From Bremia lactucae (taxonomy: Eukaryota > Oomycota > Peronosporomycetes > Peronosporales > Peronosporaceae), in assembly GCF_004359215.1 (NCBI RefSeq), contig NW_027152030.1, forward strand, positions 824,704-841,058: 16,355 bases of DNA. The letters are read 5' to 3'. Below, one piece after another: positions 1 to 7,319 of the stretch (positions are counted from its first letter, which is position 1; each line of letters starts with the position of its first letter). Under the pieces are notes generated by a model. That model was given only the letters and a program-made list of their open reading frames with translations. It did not search any database and had not been told where the DNA came from. The translations under genes and the position numbers were made by a program.

Positions 1-198
1 GGGTCGTATTCACGTGGTGAATCACCACGTGCACCCGCAACATCTAGTGTTGCGCGAGTAGAAGATACTACGGCAGACGTTCCATCTACCGCAAGAGATA
101 ACAGTGCGTCACCCTCGGCTGCACGAACCGCAGCCGAAGGCGCTACATTATCAACACCCCGCATGAATTTGTACTTCATGCGATGGAATTTAAAATGA
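1..198 (+). CDS. 3' end of Gypsy A polyprotein (partial, C-terminal tail)
   Basis: An open frame enters from the left edge and runs 65 codons to a TGA at 196-198. The peptide is rich in Ser, Ala, Thr, Pro and Arg, with no domain I can name. It is followed after about 90 bases by a purine-rich tract and then by an LTR, so it is most simply the end of the last ORF of an LTR retrotransposon lying mostly outside the window. The frame has no internal stop, unlike the other elements here, but it is too short to say that the element is intact. The DNA is packed with short perfect hairpins that must also constrain the codons. The identity as pol C-terminus is inferred from position only. Confidence 0.5.
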   Translation, partial: GSYSRGESPRAPATSSVARVEDTTADVPSTARDNSASPSAARTAAEGATLSTPRMNLYFMRWNLK

Positions 199-284
199 TG
201 CTCTTGACCAATCAACATCATTTTTAAATTTAGTGGTCACATAGTGATCACTCCATCCAATGACAGTCAGAGTGATTGTCGTTT

Positions 285-297
285 AAGGGAGGGGTTA
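285..297 (+). other. Polypurine tract of Gypsy A
   Basis: A run of ten purines (285-294) followed by TTA directly precedes the TGTAACGGGG start of the LTR. This is where plus-strand DNA priming occurs in LTR retrotransposons. It fixes the LTR orientation as plus and marks 298 as a 3' LTR start. Confidence 0.65.
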
Positions 298-737
298 TGT
301 AACGGGGTGTATCTTTACATGAAATTAACACTAGAAGGTTGTAAATTAATATGTTATCTAAAAGGTAGATAATATTTGGAGAACATTACTTTATATAGTA
401 ATGTTCAAAATCTTATCCATAAATAGGTATAGGCCATTATATCTTTTTATCCCGCAGACTAATCAGCTGTAAACGTAAACAAAGAGAGAGACAGATAAGA
501 TTTCAATTGCATGTTTAGTATTAGTTTATATTAAGTTAGCATTAGCAGATAGAAAGAAGAGATACTTAAATATATTAATACAATTATCATATAACGCTTT
601 TTAAGCTAGTTGTCTTAAAGAGAAGTCTTCCTCTGCACGTACTAGTGTACGTGAAATAACGTAAGGCGCCACTCGCAACTGAAGCAGTGCGAAGTGGGTT
701 TGTACTGAAGCAGTACAAGTCGTAGTGCCCCATTACA
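298..737 (+). mobile_element. LTR of Gypsy family A (3' LTR)
   Basis: This 440-bp LTR begins TGTAACGGGG and ends CCCCATTACA, giving the canonical TG...CA ends and near-complementary 10-bp termini. It follows a polypurine tract and coding sequence, so it is the 3' LTR of the element entering from the left. A second diverged copy starts at 12773 in the same orientation. The LTR holds several stem-loops: 10-bp arms at 381-390/397-406, 7-bp arms at 425-431/438-444 with one G-T pair, 7-bp arms at 636-642/647-653, and 7-bp arms at 700-706/712-718. The boundary at 737 is judged from the terminal motif. The partner 5' LTR is outside the window, so a target duplication cannot be tested. Confidence 0.75.
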
Positions 738-828
738 GCAGCCAAGATTAGGATAGAATTGCATTAGGAAACTTGCAAGGTAACAATACTTAACTAAGGC
801 CAAGTGGTGCACAGCGGAGCCACAGCAA

Positions 829-1221
829 GTGGTAAAATCCAAGTGGAGTCCATTTACAGAAATTCGAGATGCTCAATCGTGGCGGGTGTTTTGCAGTGGA
901 GCCAGCCACGACAAGCGCCTTAGCCCGGACTGCAAAGAGCAATCAAGCAGGAGAAACTCAAAGTACGCTCGATCGAAAGAATACTATCCAATGCAGCAGC
1001 CGCAAATGTGCCAAGTTGCTCAGGTTAATGAATTTGTAAAGAAAAGTAACGTGGAAAGATGCGAAGTTGTGAAACGACAATTCCAAGATTATGACTCATC
1101 TCGTTGGTATATCGATACTGGATCGCAAAAAGTATTTGACAACGTTGTAAAAATGGATGATAGCGATAGTGTTGCCGATGGAATTGGGGCCAAAGCGGAA
1201 GGTTTAAGACTATCCTGCTAG
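829..1221 (+). pseudogene. Copia gag C-terminus and protease fragment
   Basis: The frame runs 130 codons to a TAG at 1219-1221. The first third carries a Cys/His/Lys-rich patch (a CSGASH run and a later DCKEQ) that may be a ruined gag zinc knuckle. Near residue 93 is WYIDTGS, which fits the catalytic D-T/S-G motif of a Copia aspartic protease. It is followed by VADGIG, matching the conserved protease segment of that superfamily. The spacing between the two is shorter than I expect, so an internal deletion is likely. The Copia LTR and the first part of gag are not visible upstream; 738-828 holds nothing I recognise. The downstream pre-integrase sequence continues in other frames, so this is a dead gene. 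Confidence 0.6.
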
Positions 1222-1545
1222 CGAATGTGATTGATGAACAAATGGCTTTTGTGATTTTGAAGCAACGTTTTGTACGTGCCAAGTGCGGGATGCAACTTTT
1301 TTTCACCAGGCCTGGCTTTGGATCAAGGATTCCTTATGAAACTGGGAGCCCAACTGGAGAATGTTTGGAATGACCAAAGATATTATAGACGTCATTCACA
1401 CGATTCACGAACGCCACTTTTACATATTTACTGCTCACGACGTCGGAGAAAATCTATCAAAGGAGAACATCACAGTACCTACAAAACAAGTACTTGCGAA
1501 TTTCGCTGTTGCTAAGGCTGTCAAGGATACCGAGTAATGGCATGA
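1222..1545 (+). pseudogene. Copia gag-pre-integrase domain (frameshifted)
   Basis: One frame gives YVPSAGCNFFSPGLALDQGF near 1272-1331, matching the VP...N-L-S...L...G pattern of the Copia pre-integrase domain. Near 1370 the homology moves to another frame (MTKDIIDVIHTIHERHFY), so at least one indel separates them. It then reaches FTAHDVGENL and a TAA-WHE-TGA stretch near 1534-1549, corresponding to the WHERLGH zinc-binding start of the integrase, now with two stops. The order protease, pre-integrase, integrase is that of Ty1/Copia, and continuity with the flanking pieces supports a single element. Confidence 0.65.
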
Positions 1546-2074
1546 ATGACTAAGACATATTTGTCCCGAGTACGTTCGTCTGATGATCGACGAGGTATGG
1601 CCAAGGGGATTACCCTCAATCGTCGACAAAAGGTAGACTCTGTAGACTACAAGTCTGGTAAGCGACGGCGCAAGACTTTCAGTCACACGATCAGCCTATT
1701 CAGCAGGTTAACGACATGTCGTTTGCAGATCTATCGATACCAGGGGTACCAATTGATCGAAGTTCTCGAAGGTTTTGGTTATAGTGGACGGTAATTCGCG
1801 TAATGCAAAGTTTTCCTACTCCAGTCGAAGCCGGAAGGTGAGGTTGAGCAATACATTGCTTGGTCAGAGCGTCAACATAAAAGTCGAACGAATGAGGTTA
1901 TTTGTCGCGATTACGATGAAGTTGACCGAATCGAAGCTGCTAAAGTGGTGAAGCAGTTGCTCATGGACAAGGGTAAGGAATTTTGTAATGGTGTAATGGC
2001 AAATTTATACATGCGAAAAGGGAATCGTGCCACAAAAGGTTAGATCGAATGCATCACAATTAAATCTTGTTGAA
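1546..2074 (+). pseudogene. Copia integrase core, truncated by Gypsy B
   Basis: Integrase homology is spread over several frames. CPEYVRLMID follows the zinc-finger start. Then comes a KRRRKTF segment, then FADLSIPG with the first catalytic Asp at 1728-1730. From 1831 to 2043 one frame is open (EVEQYIAWSERQHK ... DYDEVDRIEAAKVV), with the second catalytic Asp in MDKGKEF at 1966-1968. The third acidic residue, the Glu of QLNLVE, is at 2072-2074, exactly where the Gypsy B LTR begins. Stops at 2041-2043 and elsewhere, plus frameshifts, make it inactive. The C-terminal integrase region and the start of the linker are missing; Copia sequence resumes beyond 8816. Confidence 0.75.
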
Positions 2075-2296
2075 AAGGGGAACTACACTTTATTCAATTG
2101 TTTAAATGTAGAAACCTTACCCGGGGAACTGCTCCTTATTTAATTATTTAATTTTAAAAACCTTACTTGGCGACCACATTTGTTATCCATATTAAATGGC
2201 ATTTAAGCAACTAAAATTTTTAAATATAAGGGTATTTTGCCCATAACGTAAATGTACCACAACAACGGTTCTCCAACCGATGTGTGCCCCATTACA
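2071..2296 (-). mobile_element. LTR B1, 3' LTR of Gypsy B
   Basis: Read on the minus strand it starts TGTAATGGGG and ends CCCCTTTTCA. It shares long blocks with 8555-8815 and 11721-11925, including a GGGTATTTTGCCCAT block and a CCTTAC..GGCGACC block. An AATAAA lies near its minus-strand 3' end. It carries two tandem copies of a roughly 48-base unit beginning GGGGAACT. It abuts a minus-strand polypurine tract at 2297-2306, so it is the 3' LTR. It lies inside Copia integrase. Confidence 0.75.
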
Positions 2297-2306
2297 CCCT
2301 CCCCCT
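2297..2306 (-). other. Polypurine tract of Gypsy B
   Basis: On the minus strand the ten bases next to the LTR read AGGGGGAGGG, immediately before TGTAATGGGG. This parallels the tract before the LTR at 298. It decides the orientation of the LTR B family, whose TG...CA ends alone are ambiguous. Confidence 0.65.
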
Positions 2307-2406
2307 AAAACTGTTGACACCGGGTGACAACATTCGCTTCATTTCCTCTTTGAGGTTAGAACCTAAACAGCTAACCGTTCGGTTGTATTTCTCTTTCCTT
2401 CGTCTC

Positions 2407-3715
2407 ATGACAATCAAGCTTGAGTCACAGACTCTTAGCACCTTCCCCGACGATGAGGGAATGGTGGACTTTGAAAGTCACTCCCAATCAGAGGAGGAGG
2501 AGAAAGAGCGTCGTTCGCTCACGCCTTCTCCTCCGGATGAACGTCGGCGGGCCCCGAATCCATTTCCAGAACGTAGTGCCGCTGGTGTCTTAACTGCATT
2601 GAGCAGGACACGGGACCCTGAGTCCGACATCATTACGAATCCGCTCAATGAAGAGCAAGAGCAATAATCCTCATATGGGAAAGATCTCGTCGTCGAGCTG
2701 CCGAAATAGCAAAAGCTAAGGTTCATAGTGAATATAGATTCACTCCGCTTAGTGCGGACGAGCGTCTCAAAGAGATAGCGGGTCATACATAGCTTGGCCA
2801 TCTGGATCTCCGGTGACCCAGCGAGGAAGCCGGAGGAGATCGCTGCTCGCGACGCTCTTCATGAGCAATACCATACGCCAAAGTTAATGACACGAAGTCA
2901 GTATCTGACGCGTTTACGTAATCAAGCCCGTGGGGCTTCGGTGACCTCCATGAGGGAATTTCCGATCGTTTTGTTTCCAAACGAAACAAGGAGTGAAAAC
3001 GAAGTCTCATTTAAGAACTGGGTCCACCGGGCCCGAGTCTACGGATAGAGGTGATGTACATTTGGAACGGAAGATTCGCTTCGACTTTGCTAAGCTTAAG
3101 GCCAAAGGCCAATTACGAGCGGCATTTATGCCGGAAAACGAAGAAAGGCCTAGCCAATATTTCGGTGCTTCGGTTGACCGTACAACCATGGATCGAAGAC
3201 GCATTGAGGCTATAGATCCACCCAATCCCACGTTTAGTGGTGGGAAGCGTCGTTTGACGCGAGTTGACCCTGAGCTTGGCGCTCAAAAACGTCAACGGCG
3301 TACGGGCAATCTTGCCGAAGAGGTACCTCGAACTCCCAAGAGTTTTCAGAAGAGGGGTATCGTAGCCACTTCACCAGATAATGGTTATGACCCTTGCGAC
3401 GACGTTGCTTTAAAAGTCTCTCCACATGAAACTGAAGGTTCCTCCGCGCATCAAGCAGCGCGGGAGGGGGCCGGGATTTCGGCGGAAGCACTTGATGCTC
3501 TACGGCACGAGGTGCAACTTCTTCGTGAAGTCCTTGCTCGGGTTGAGAGCTCTTTTGAGGCAGTTCGGGACCGTCTTCCGACGCTGGAGCGTCAGCAGCC
3601 TCGCTTAGAGGGTCAGCTAGATATTCTCGTAAGGATGCAGCAATCTGCGGCACGACCGCCTGTCTCGACGCAAGCGCCTTCAAGTCCACGTGAGAAGAGT
3701 CCCGAAATGGCTTAA
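2407..3715 (+). pseudogene. Antisense additional ORF of Gypsy B (acidic N-terminus, coiled-coil C-terminus)
   Basis: The first frame begins at ATG 2407 and ends at TAA 2667. It encodes an acidic Ser/Glu/Pro-rich N-terminus with a run of Glu and a PSPPDERRR segment. Coding character then continues in two other frames (about 2682-2786, with a TAG at 2787, and 2794-3048), and finally in an open frame from about 3030 to TAA 3713-3715. Rejoined, this would be a protein of roughly 430 residues. Its last quarter has leucine heptads (LDALRHEVQLLREVL, LPTLERQQPRLEGQLDIL) typical of a coiled coil. I see no zinc knuckle, protease or known domain. The true gag is elsewhere, on the minus strand, so this is an extra ORF lying between the end of pol and the 3' LTR in the opposite sense. 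From 3234 it overlaps the chromodomain reading frame. Function is unknown; a gag-like or structural role is only a guess. Confidence 0.55.
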
Positions 3716-3968
3716 GCAAGCCAACGTAAAACACTGGGTGTGTACGCAGCTTGCTAGGAAGGTTTAGCGTATAAGCTAAGCCATTCTTGGCCACGACCGT
3801 AAATGGTCCAATAAAGCGCGGGCGCAATTTGGTCTTGAAGACCGCGGACACCAAGTTGGTAGGTAGATTATAAGCGTTGTAAAACTCGGTCTCCGACCAT
3901 ATCAGAATTGGTTCAGCTTCTGCCTTTGACATCTGCTTGTCTTTTTGTTTGTGTTGGCTTTCAGCCAT
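3234..3968 (-). CDS. Pol C-terminus with chromodomain (Gypsy B), longest intact piece
   Basis: A stop-free frame of 244 codons from ATG 3968 to TAA 3234. The ATG is internal to the pol frame, because homology continues upstream past a stop near 4030. Residues about 35-75 hold FKTKLRPRFIGPFTVV and THPVFYVGLLKPF, the conserved segment after the integrase core of Gypsy elements. A Pro/Ala/Glu-rich linker follows. Residues about 170-230 form a chromodomain: FHVERLL, YLVKWLRYP, NSWEFEVPL. The two Trp positions expected in the methyl-lysine cage are present. Chromodomains direct integration toward particular chromatin in this branch of Gypsy. This segment is oddly clean next to the stop-ridden remainder of the element. 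Confidence 0.8.
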   Translation of the reverse strand: MAESQHKQKDKQMSKAEAEPILIWSETEFYNAYNLPTNLVSAVFKTKLRPRFIGPFTVVAKNGLAYTLNLPSKLRTHPVFYVGLLKPFRDSSHVDLKALASRQAVVPQIAASLREYLADPLSEAADAPASEDGPELPQKSSQPEQGLHEEVAPRAVEHQVLPPKSRPPPALLDARRNLQFHVERLLKQRRRKGHNHYLVKWLRYPSSENSWEFEVPLRQDCPYAVDVFERQAQGQLASNDASHH

Positions 3969-4510
3969 CGTATCCCTTACATGTCTTAAGACACTAAATC
4001 GCGTCGCGAGAAACTCGCTTAGTTGTTTTTAAACGGTAACAGAGTAATCAGTAAGCCTATCGGATAATTCTGCCCCACCAAGCCCTGAGCCATGCAGTGG
4101 TATCGTTAATGGAACGCGTGGGTGGGTGGGTTTGTTGACATAGAACAGAGTATAACCTGTAAGGCATGCACAGCGTTTTTTAACGCAAACTCCACCACTG
4201 GGAGCATTGAACTCCAGCGCTTTGGTGTGTTAAACACACACACTGTGAAAAAAAAGTCTTTAATGACGCGATTAACATGTTAAGTTTGACCATCAGTCTG
4301 CGGATGGTCCGAGGTGGATATATCCAATCTGGTGCCAAGCACTCATAAAAATTGATTTTCAGAATTTGCTCGTGAAACAAGGGTCCGGATCAGAGACAAT
4401 TGCCACTGGCAAATCGTGTTGTCGAAAAAAAAAAACAAGCGATTAATAATATCCTTGCTGTACCTTAACCATCCATGGAATCCGACACGGCCGCTAAGTG
4501 AGCCATTTTG
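3969..4510 (-). pseudogene. Gypsy B integrase, N-terminally deleted
   Basis: Minus-strand homology begins abruptly at SKMAHLAAVSDSMDG (about 4512-4468), the stretch just after the first catalytic region of a Gypsy integrase. It then shifts frame to HDLPVAIVSDPDPCF (4422-4370), whose Asp at 4389-4391 is the second catalytic residue. QTDGQT followed by a stop at 4280-4282 replaces the third catalytic Glu. Further on, RWSSMLPVVEFAL lies near 4215-4175, and DRLTDYSV and LATRFSVLRHVRD near 4060-3970. The HHCC zinc finger and first catalytic Asp are gone. Frameshifts, an A-run near 4428-4437 and several stops make it inactive. Confidence 0.75.
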
Positions 4511-5740
4511 CTCAAACGCAATAACACGTTCACATTTATCAGCATTTGTTTGTAACAGAGAACTGCCAATGGCAAAATCCGATGCGTCATAGACGACACT
4601 AAAAGGCCAATTTGGAATTGGCAAAGCCAGGATCGGGGCATGGATAAGACTGTCTTTAACTGCTCAAAAAACATTATGTTCGGTACCATTCTGCATCCTT
4701 TTTAAGGAGATTAGATAATGCCTAGCCATATTAGCGTAATTTCTGCTATATTTGGGATTTGGCAAAGCCAGGATCGGGGCATGGATAAGACTATCTTTAA
4801 CTGCCCAAAAAGCATTATGTCCGGTACCATTCTGCATCTTTTTTAAGAAGATTAGATAATGACCTAGCCATATTATCGTAATTTTTGCTATATTTGTGTA
4901 ATAATAAAAAAAATAATTGGCGATACCCAACCACTTAGGCAAATCCTTTTGGTTTCTAGGAACTGGCCAATCTACTATGGCTTTTACCTTAGCGGTATCC
5001 GCTCTAAGGCCTCGCTTCTCAATGAAGCACCCTACGAAAGGATTTTTTCTTCGCCCATAAAGGCATTTAGATGCATTGGCATACAATTTATTTGTGCGCA
5101 TACACTGGAGCACTGCTCGCAAATAGTCTAGATGGTTTTCCATATCCGACCGACCCTGCTTCGCACGACTATGGACAAAGAAGTTCGTCGAGTTAAGTCT
5201 GTACATAACCTCAATGAGGGCGAAAACGTTGCGTCACTAGACGATTAAATGTTGTCGGGGCGTTAAAAAGCCCTTGTGGCATAACCAACCACTCCCATAA
5301 CATACCGCTTGGGGTGCTAACCGCTGGAAGCGGGATATCACTAGCTCGCATGAGCAGTTGGTAGCAACAATCGGCTAAGTCCAGTGCACTCTACATTGTA
5401 AATTCCACCATATTGTTCTAAAGACATCTTTTCTCGGAATGGGGTTTGTGCTGGTAAAGTGACAGCGTTAAGCTTATTATAAGCATGTATATGCGCCATT
5501 TACCATTTGCCTTTCTGACACAAAATGTCGGTGTTGAATGAGGAGATTTGCTCTCTCGTACCATTCCAGCCTCCAGCATAGCACAGAAGCAATCGTCAAT
5601 GACGTTACACTGCTCCCTTGGTAAAGGCCATTGTCTTGTGACACAGTATTTGGTTCCCGGAACTTAGTCAATTTCATGACGAACACCTCTATCCGGGGGT
5701 AAAACAGATGGTTGATTATTACATACCACATCTTGGAATT
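4510..5740 (-). pseudogene. Gypsy B reverse transcriptase and RNase H stub
   Basis: Reading down the minus strand: RHEID-stop-VPGTKYCVTRQWPLP (about 5681-5610), CVRKANGKWRI, then after a frameshift HAYNKLNAVTLPAQTP, then LDLADCCYQLLM (5384-5349) with the first catalytic Asp at 5379-5381, and MPQGLFNAPTTFNRLV. The active-site YxDD position (about 5181-5201) reads stop-Leu-Asp-Glu, so the enzyme is dead. The region after the fingers and palm continues as HSRAKQGRSDMENHLDYLRAV and KVKAIVDWPVPRNQKDL. RNase H begins FSVVYDASDFAIGSSLLQT (near 4603-4547) but stops at VIAFE, fused at about 4510 to mid-integrase. The rest of RNase H is deleted. A 141-bp tandem duplication lies at the junction of the two domains. 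Confidence 0.8.
4620..4901 (-). repeat. 141-bp direct tandem duplication in pol
   Basis: The block starting GGCAAAGCCAGGATCGGGGC at 4620 recurs at 4761, and the two units (4620-4760, 4761-4901) align along their length with scattered substitutions. A 141-base step equals 47 codons and preserves frame. It repeats the segment between reverse transcriptase and RNase H (ILALPNPKYSRNYANMARHY). The divergence between units shows it is not a very recent assembly error. Confidence 0.85.
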
Positions 5741-6631
5741 CCTTAACTAAGGATTAAAAGGGATCCGTAGGATCTTTAAGGATCGATGACCCATTTCGCG
5801 CACTAAGTGCAGCTTTTGTGTCATCCAGGACAGCTTCGTCGAGAAGTGACGATGAGTTTAACTAAACCATAGGTCGAATGACCACCATTTCGGATAAGTC
5901 ACCAGCTTTTAAGGCTCGACTGCACTCACCAAAAGACATTTCGTCTAGCTCTTAAAGAGCATGGAACGAGGGGATTACCGCAAGGCTAACTTCCCCCTCA
6001 ATGTTACCGGTTACACCATTTACAAGCGTATGTACTTGCTCACTCGTATTGCTTTGTGAGGGTATACACGCTTCGTGTCCACCCTGTCTTGGAGTGGAGA
6101 CAATACGCCTCTTAGAGGCCGGGACATTCACGTCCCAGGGTTTTCCAGCCTGTATTGGTTCTATACAAGACTTGGTGTCTAATTTGTCATCCGACAAGGA
6201 GTTAGGTAATTTAACTTCCTTATTCAGCGAACGTTTACGTGTCGCTTCACGTGCATTGAAAGGGTTTGACCCAAAATGCCCTGGCGAATCGCCAATAGTG
6301 TCACTATTGGCACTTAGTATGGTGCCACCTCGGCCGACTACACTCGGTGTACTTAGACGTGCCGCTCCACGTATCTCAGGGATATTGCACCCTTGAGGTC
6401 CTGGCGAAACCGCCAACAGTGTCAATACTGACACTCAGTATGATACCACCTCGGCCGACCATACTCGGTGGACTTAGACGTGCCACTCCACGTATCTCAG
6501 GGATGTTACACTCTTGATAATTCGGCCTTAGGCCAACAATGCTTTTAGCGTTCAGTGAATCGTTATTACAACGAGTGTCACTCGACGGAGTACGTGCCGT
6601 TCCACTTCTTTCTGCTAACTCGGACTAAAAG
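5740..6631 (-). pseudogene. Gypsy B protease-RT linker
   Basis: Between protease and reverse transcriptase the minus strand encodes a long linker. Nearest the RT it reads FGECSRALKAGDLSEMVV and LLDEAVLDDTKAALSARNG in one frame with two stops, joining KEFQDVV before RHEID. Further out, 6434-5952 is a 160-codon open frame of low complexity with no domain I know. It contains 40-residue repeats (NIPEIRGAARLSTPSVVGRGG). Linkers of this kind are known in oomycete Gypsy elements from memory only. The DNA is crowded with short palindromes. Confidence 0.55.
6280..6618 (-). repeat. 120-bp tandem repeats in the linker (two good units, one degenerate)
   Basis: Unit 1 is 6280-6399 and unit 2 is 6400-6519; both run from CCTGGCGAA to CTCAGGGAT..CTTGA. 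A weaker third unit, 6520 to about 6618, keeps GGCC and ACGTGCC elements. The period of 120 is 40 codons, so the repeat is in frame. Each unit carries its own small palindromes at equivalent places although the palindrome sequences differ, for example 10-bp arms at 6291-6300/6302-6311 in unit 1 and 7-bp arms at 6418-6424/6429-6435 in unit 2. Confidence 0.8.
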
Positions 6632-7206
6632 TTAATGTTTAGCATTGGGGTTAATTAAATCAGACATTTCAATGTCTAAAACACTGACAGACTCATTCAA
6701 TGAGCGGCGCCAATTGCGCTTTTGTTGGCTAGCAAAGGTGGGTTCATGACTCTCCAAAACTTTGCTAGGAACATTGCGCGTGGCGCCGAAGGTCTTAGAC
6801 CTCCAATCGATTCATGGTTCATAGTGTTCTAGCCAGTCCATACCAAGGATGAGATCATATCACGAATCCAAATCAAGGACGAGACAGCGTTTCAAACTGT
6901 CAAAGTCTAGAAACTTCATACCTAAGCTCGATGGAACTTTAAGAACAGTGACACGAGTCCCAGTCGCTTAGCGAACAGTGATTGTATCACCTTCATGCGT
7001 TTTAAGCGCCTCAATGTATTGTTGACTTCTTTCAAGAAAAAGGCGTCAAGCATAATTTCAAAACGCTCCAGAGTCAATTAGAATTGATCACGGCATATCA
7101 AAGCCCTTTCAGTCGCTTGAGTGACTAGCAAGCCAGGCTTGTGCTGTCGCCCCGTGCCATTAAGCACCGAGCTAATTGGGACTAGGTCCCTGTTAACTTT
7201 TGCCTC
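6632..7206 (-). pseudogene. Gypsy B aspartic protease
   Basis: The catalytic motif LIDSGA lies at 7064-7081 with its Asp at 7073-7075. The same frame continues, interrupted only by stops, to TAA 6632-6634: GDTITVR, stop, ATGTRVTVLKVP, KFLDFDSLKRCLVLDLDS, stop, YDLILGMDWLEHYEP (about 6862-6820), stop, IDWRSKTFGA. The DLILGMDW block is the second conserved protease motif of Gypsy retropepsins. Upstream in another frame, KVNRDLVPISSVLNG and GLLVTQAT form the lead-in from gag. The preserved frame with about six stops shows decay mostly by point mutation here. The enzyme would cleave the Gag-Pol polyprotein. Confidence 0.8.
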
Positions 7207-7319
7207 CTAGAGGTTCAACACAGCCTAGGTCTTCCCCAGTAGGGCACCCCGCACCTACTGGGTATCGACATTTTCCCGCACCGTACCAGATCTTTGGTAT
7301 ACGTCGGAGCTGGAGCTCT

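Noticed and set aside
2071..2296. Reading LTR B as plus-oriented, so that the plus ORF at 2407 would be gag of a plus-strand element
   Set aside because: The TG...CA ends allow both orientations, but the purine tract lies on the minus strand beside the left copy, AATAAA is near the minus 3' end, and real gag-pol between the two copies is on the minus strand.
6001..6396. Plus-strand ORF of 131 codons
   Set aside because: Antisense shadow of the repeat-bearing linker; the stop-free stretch follows the 120-bp repeats and has no domain.
6280..6618. CRISPR-like or satellite array
   Set aside because: The units are 120 bp, contiguous without spacers and in frame in a polyprotein.
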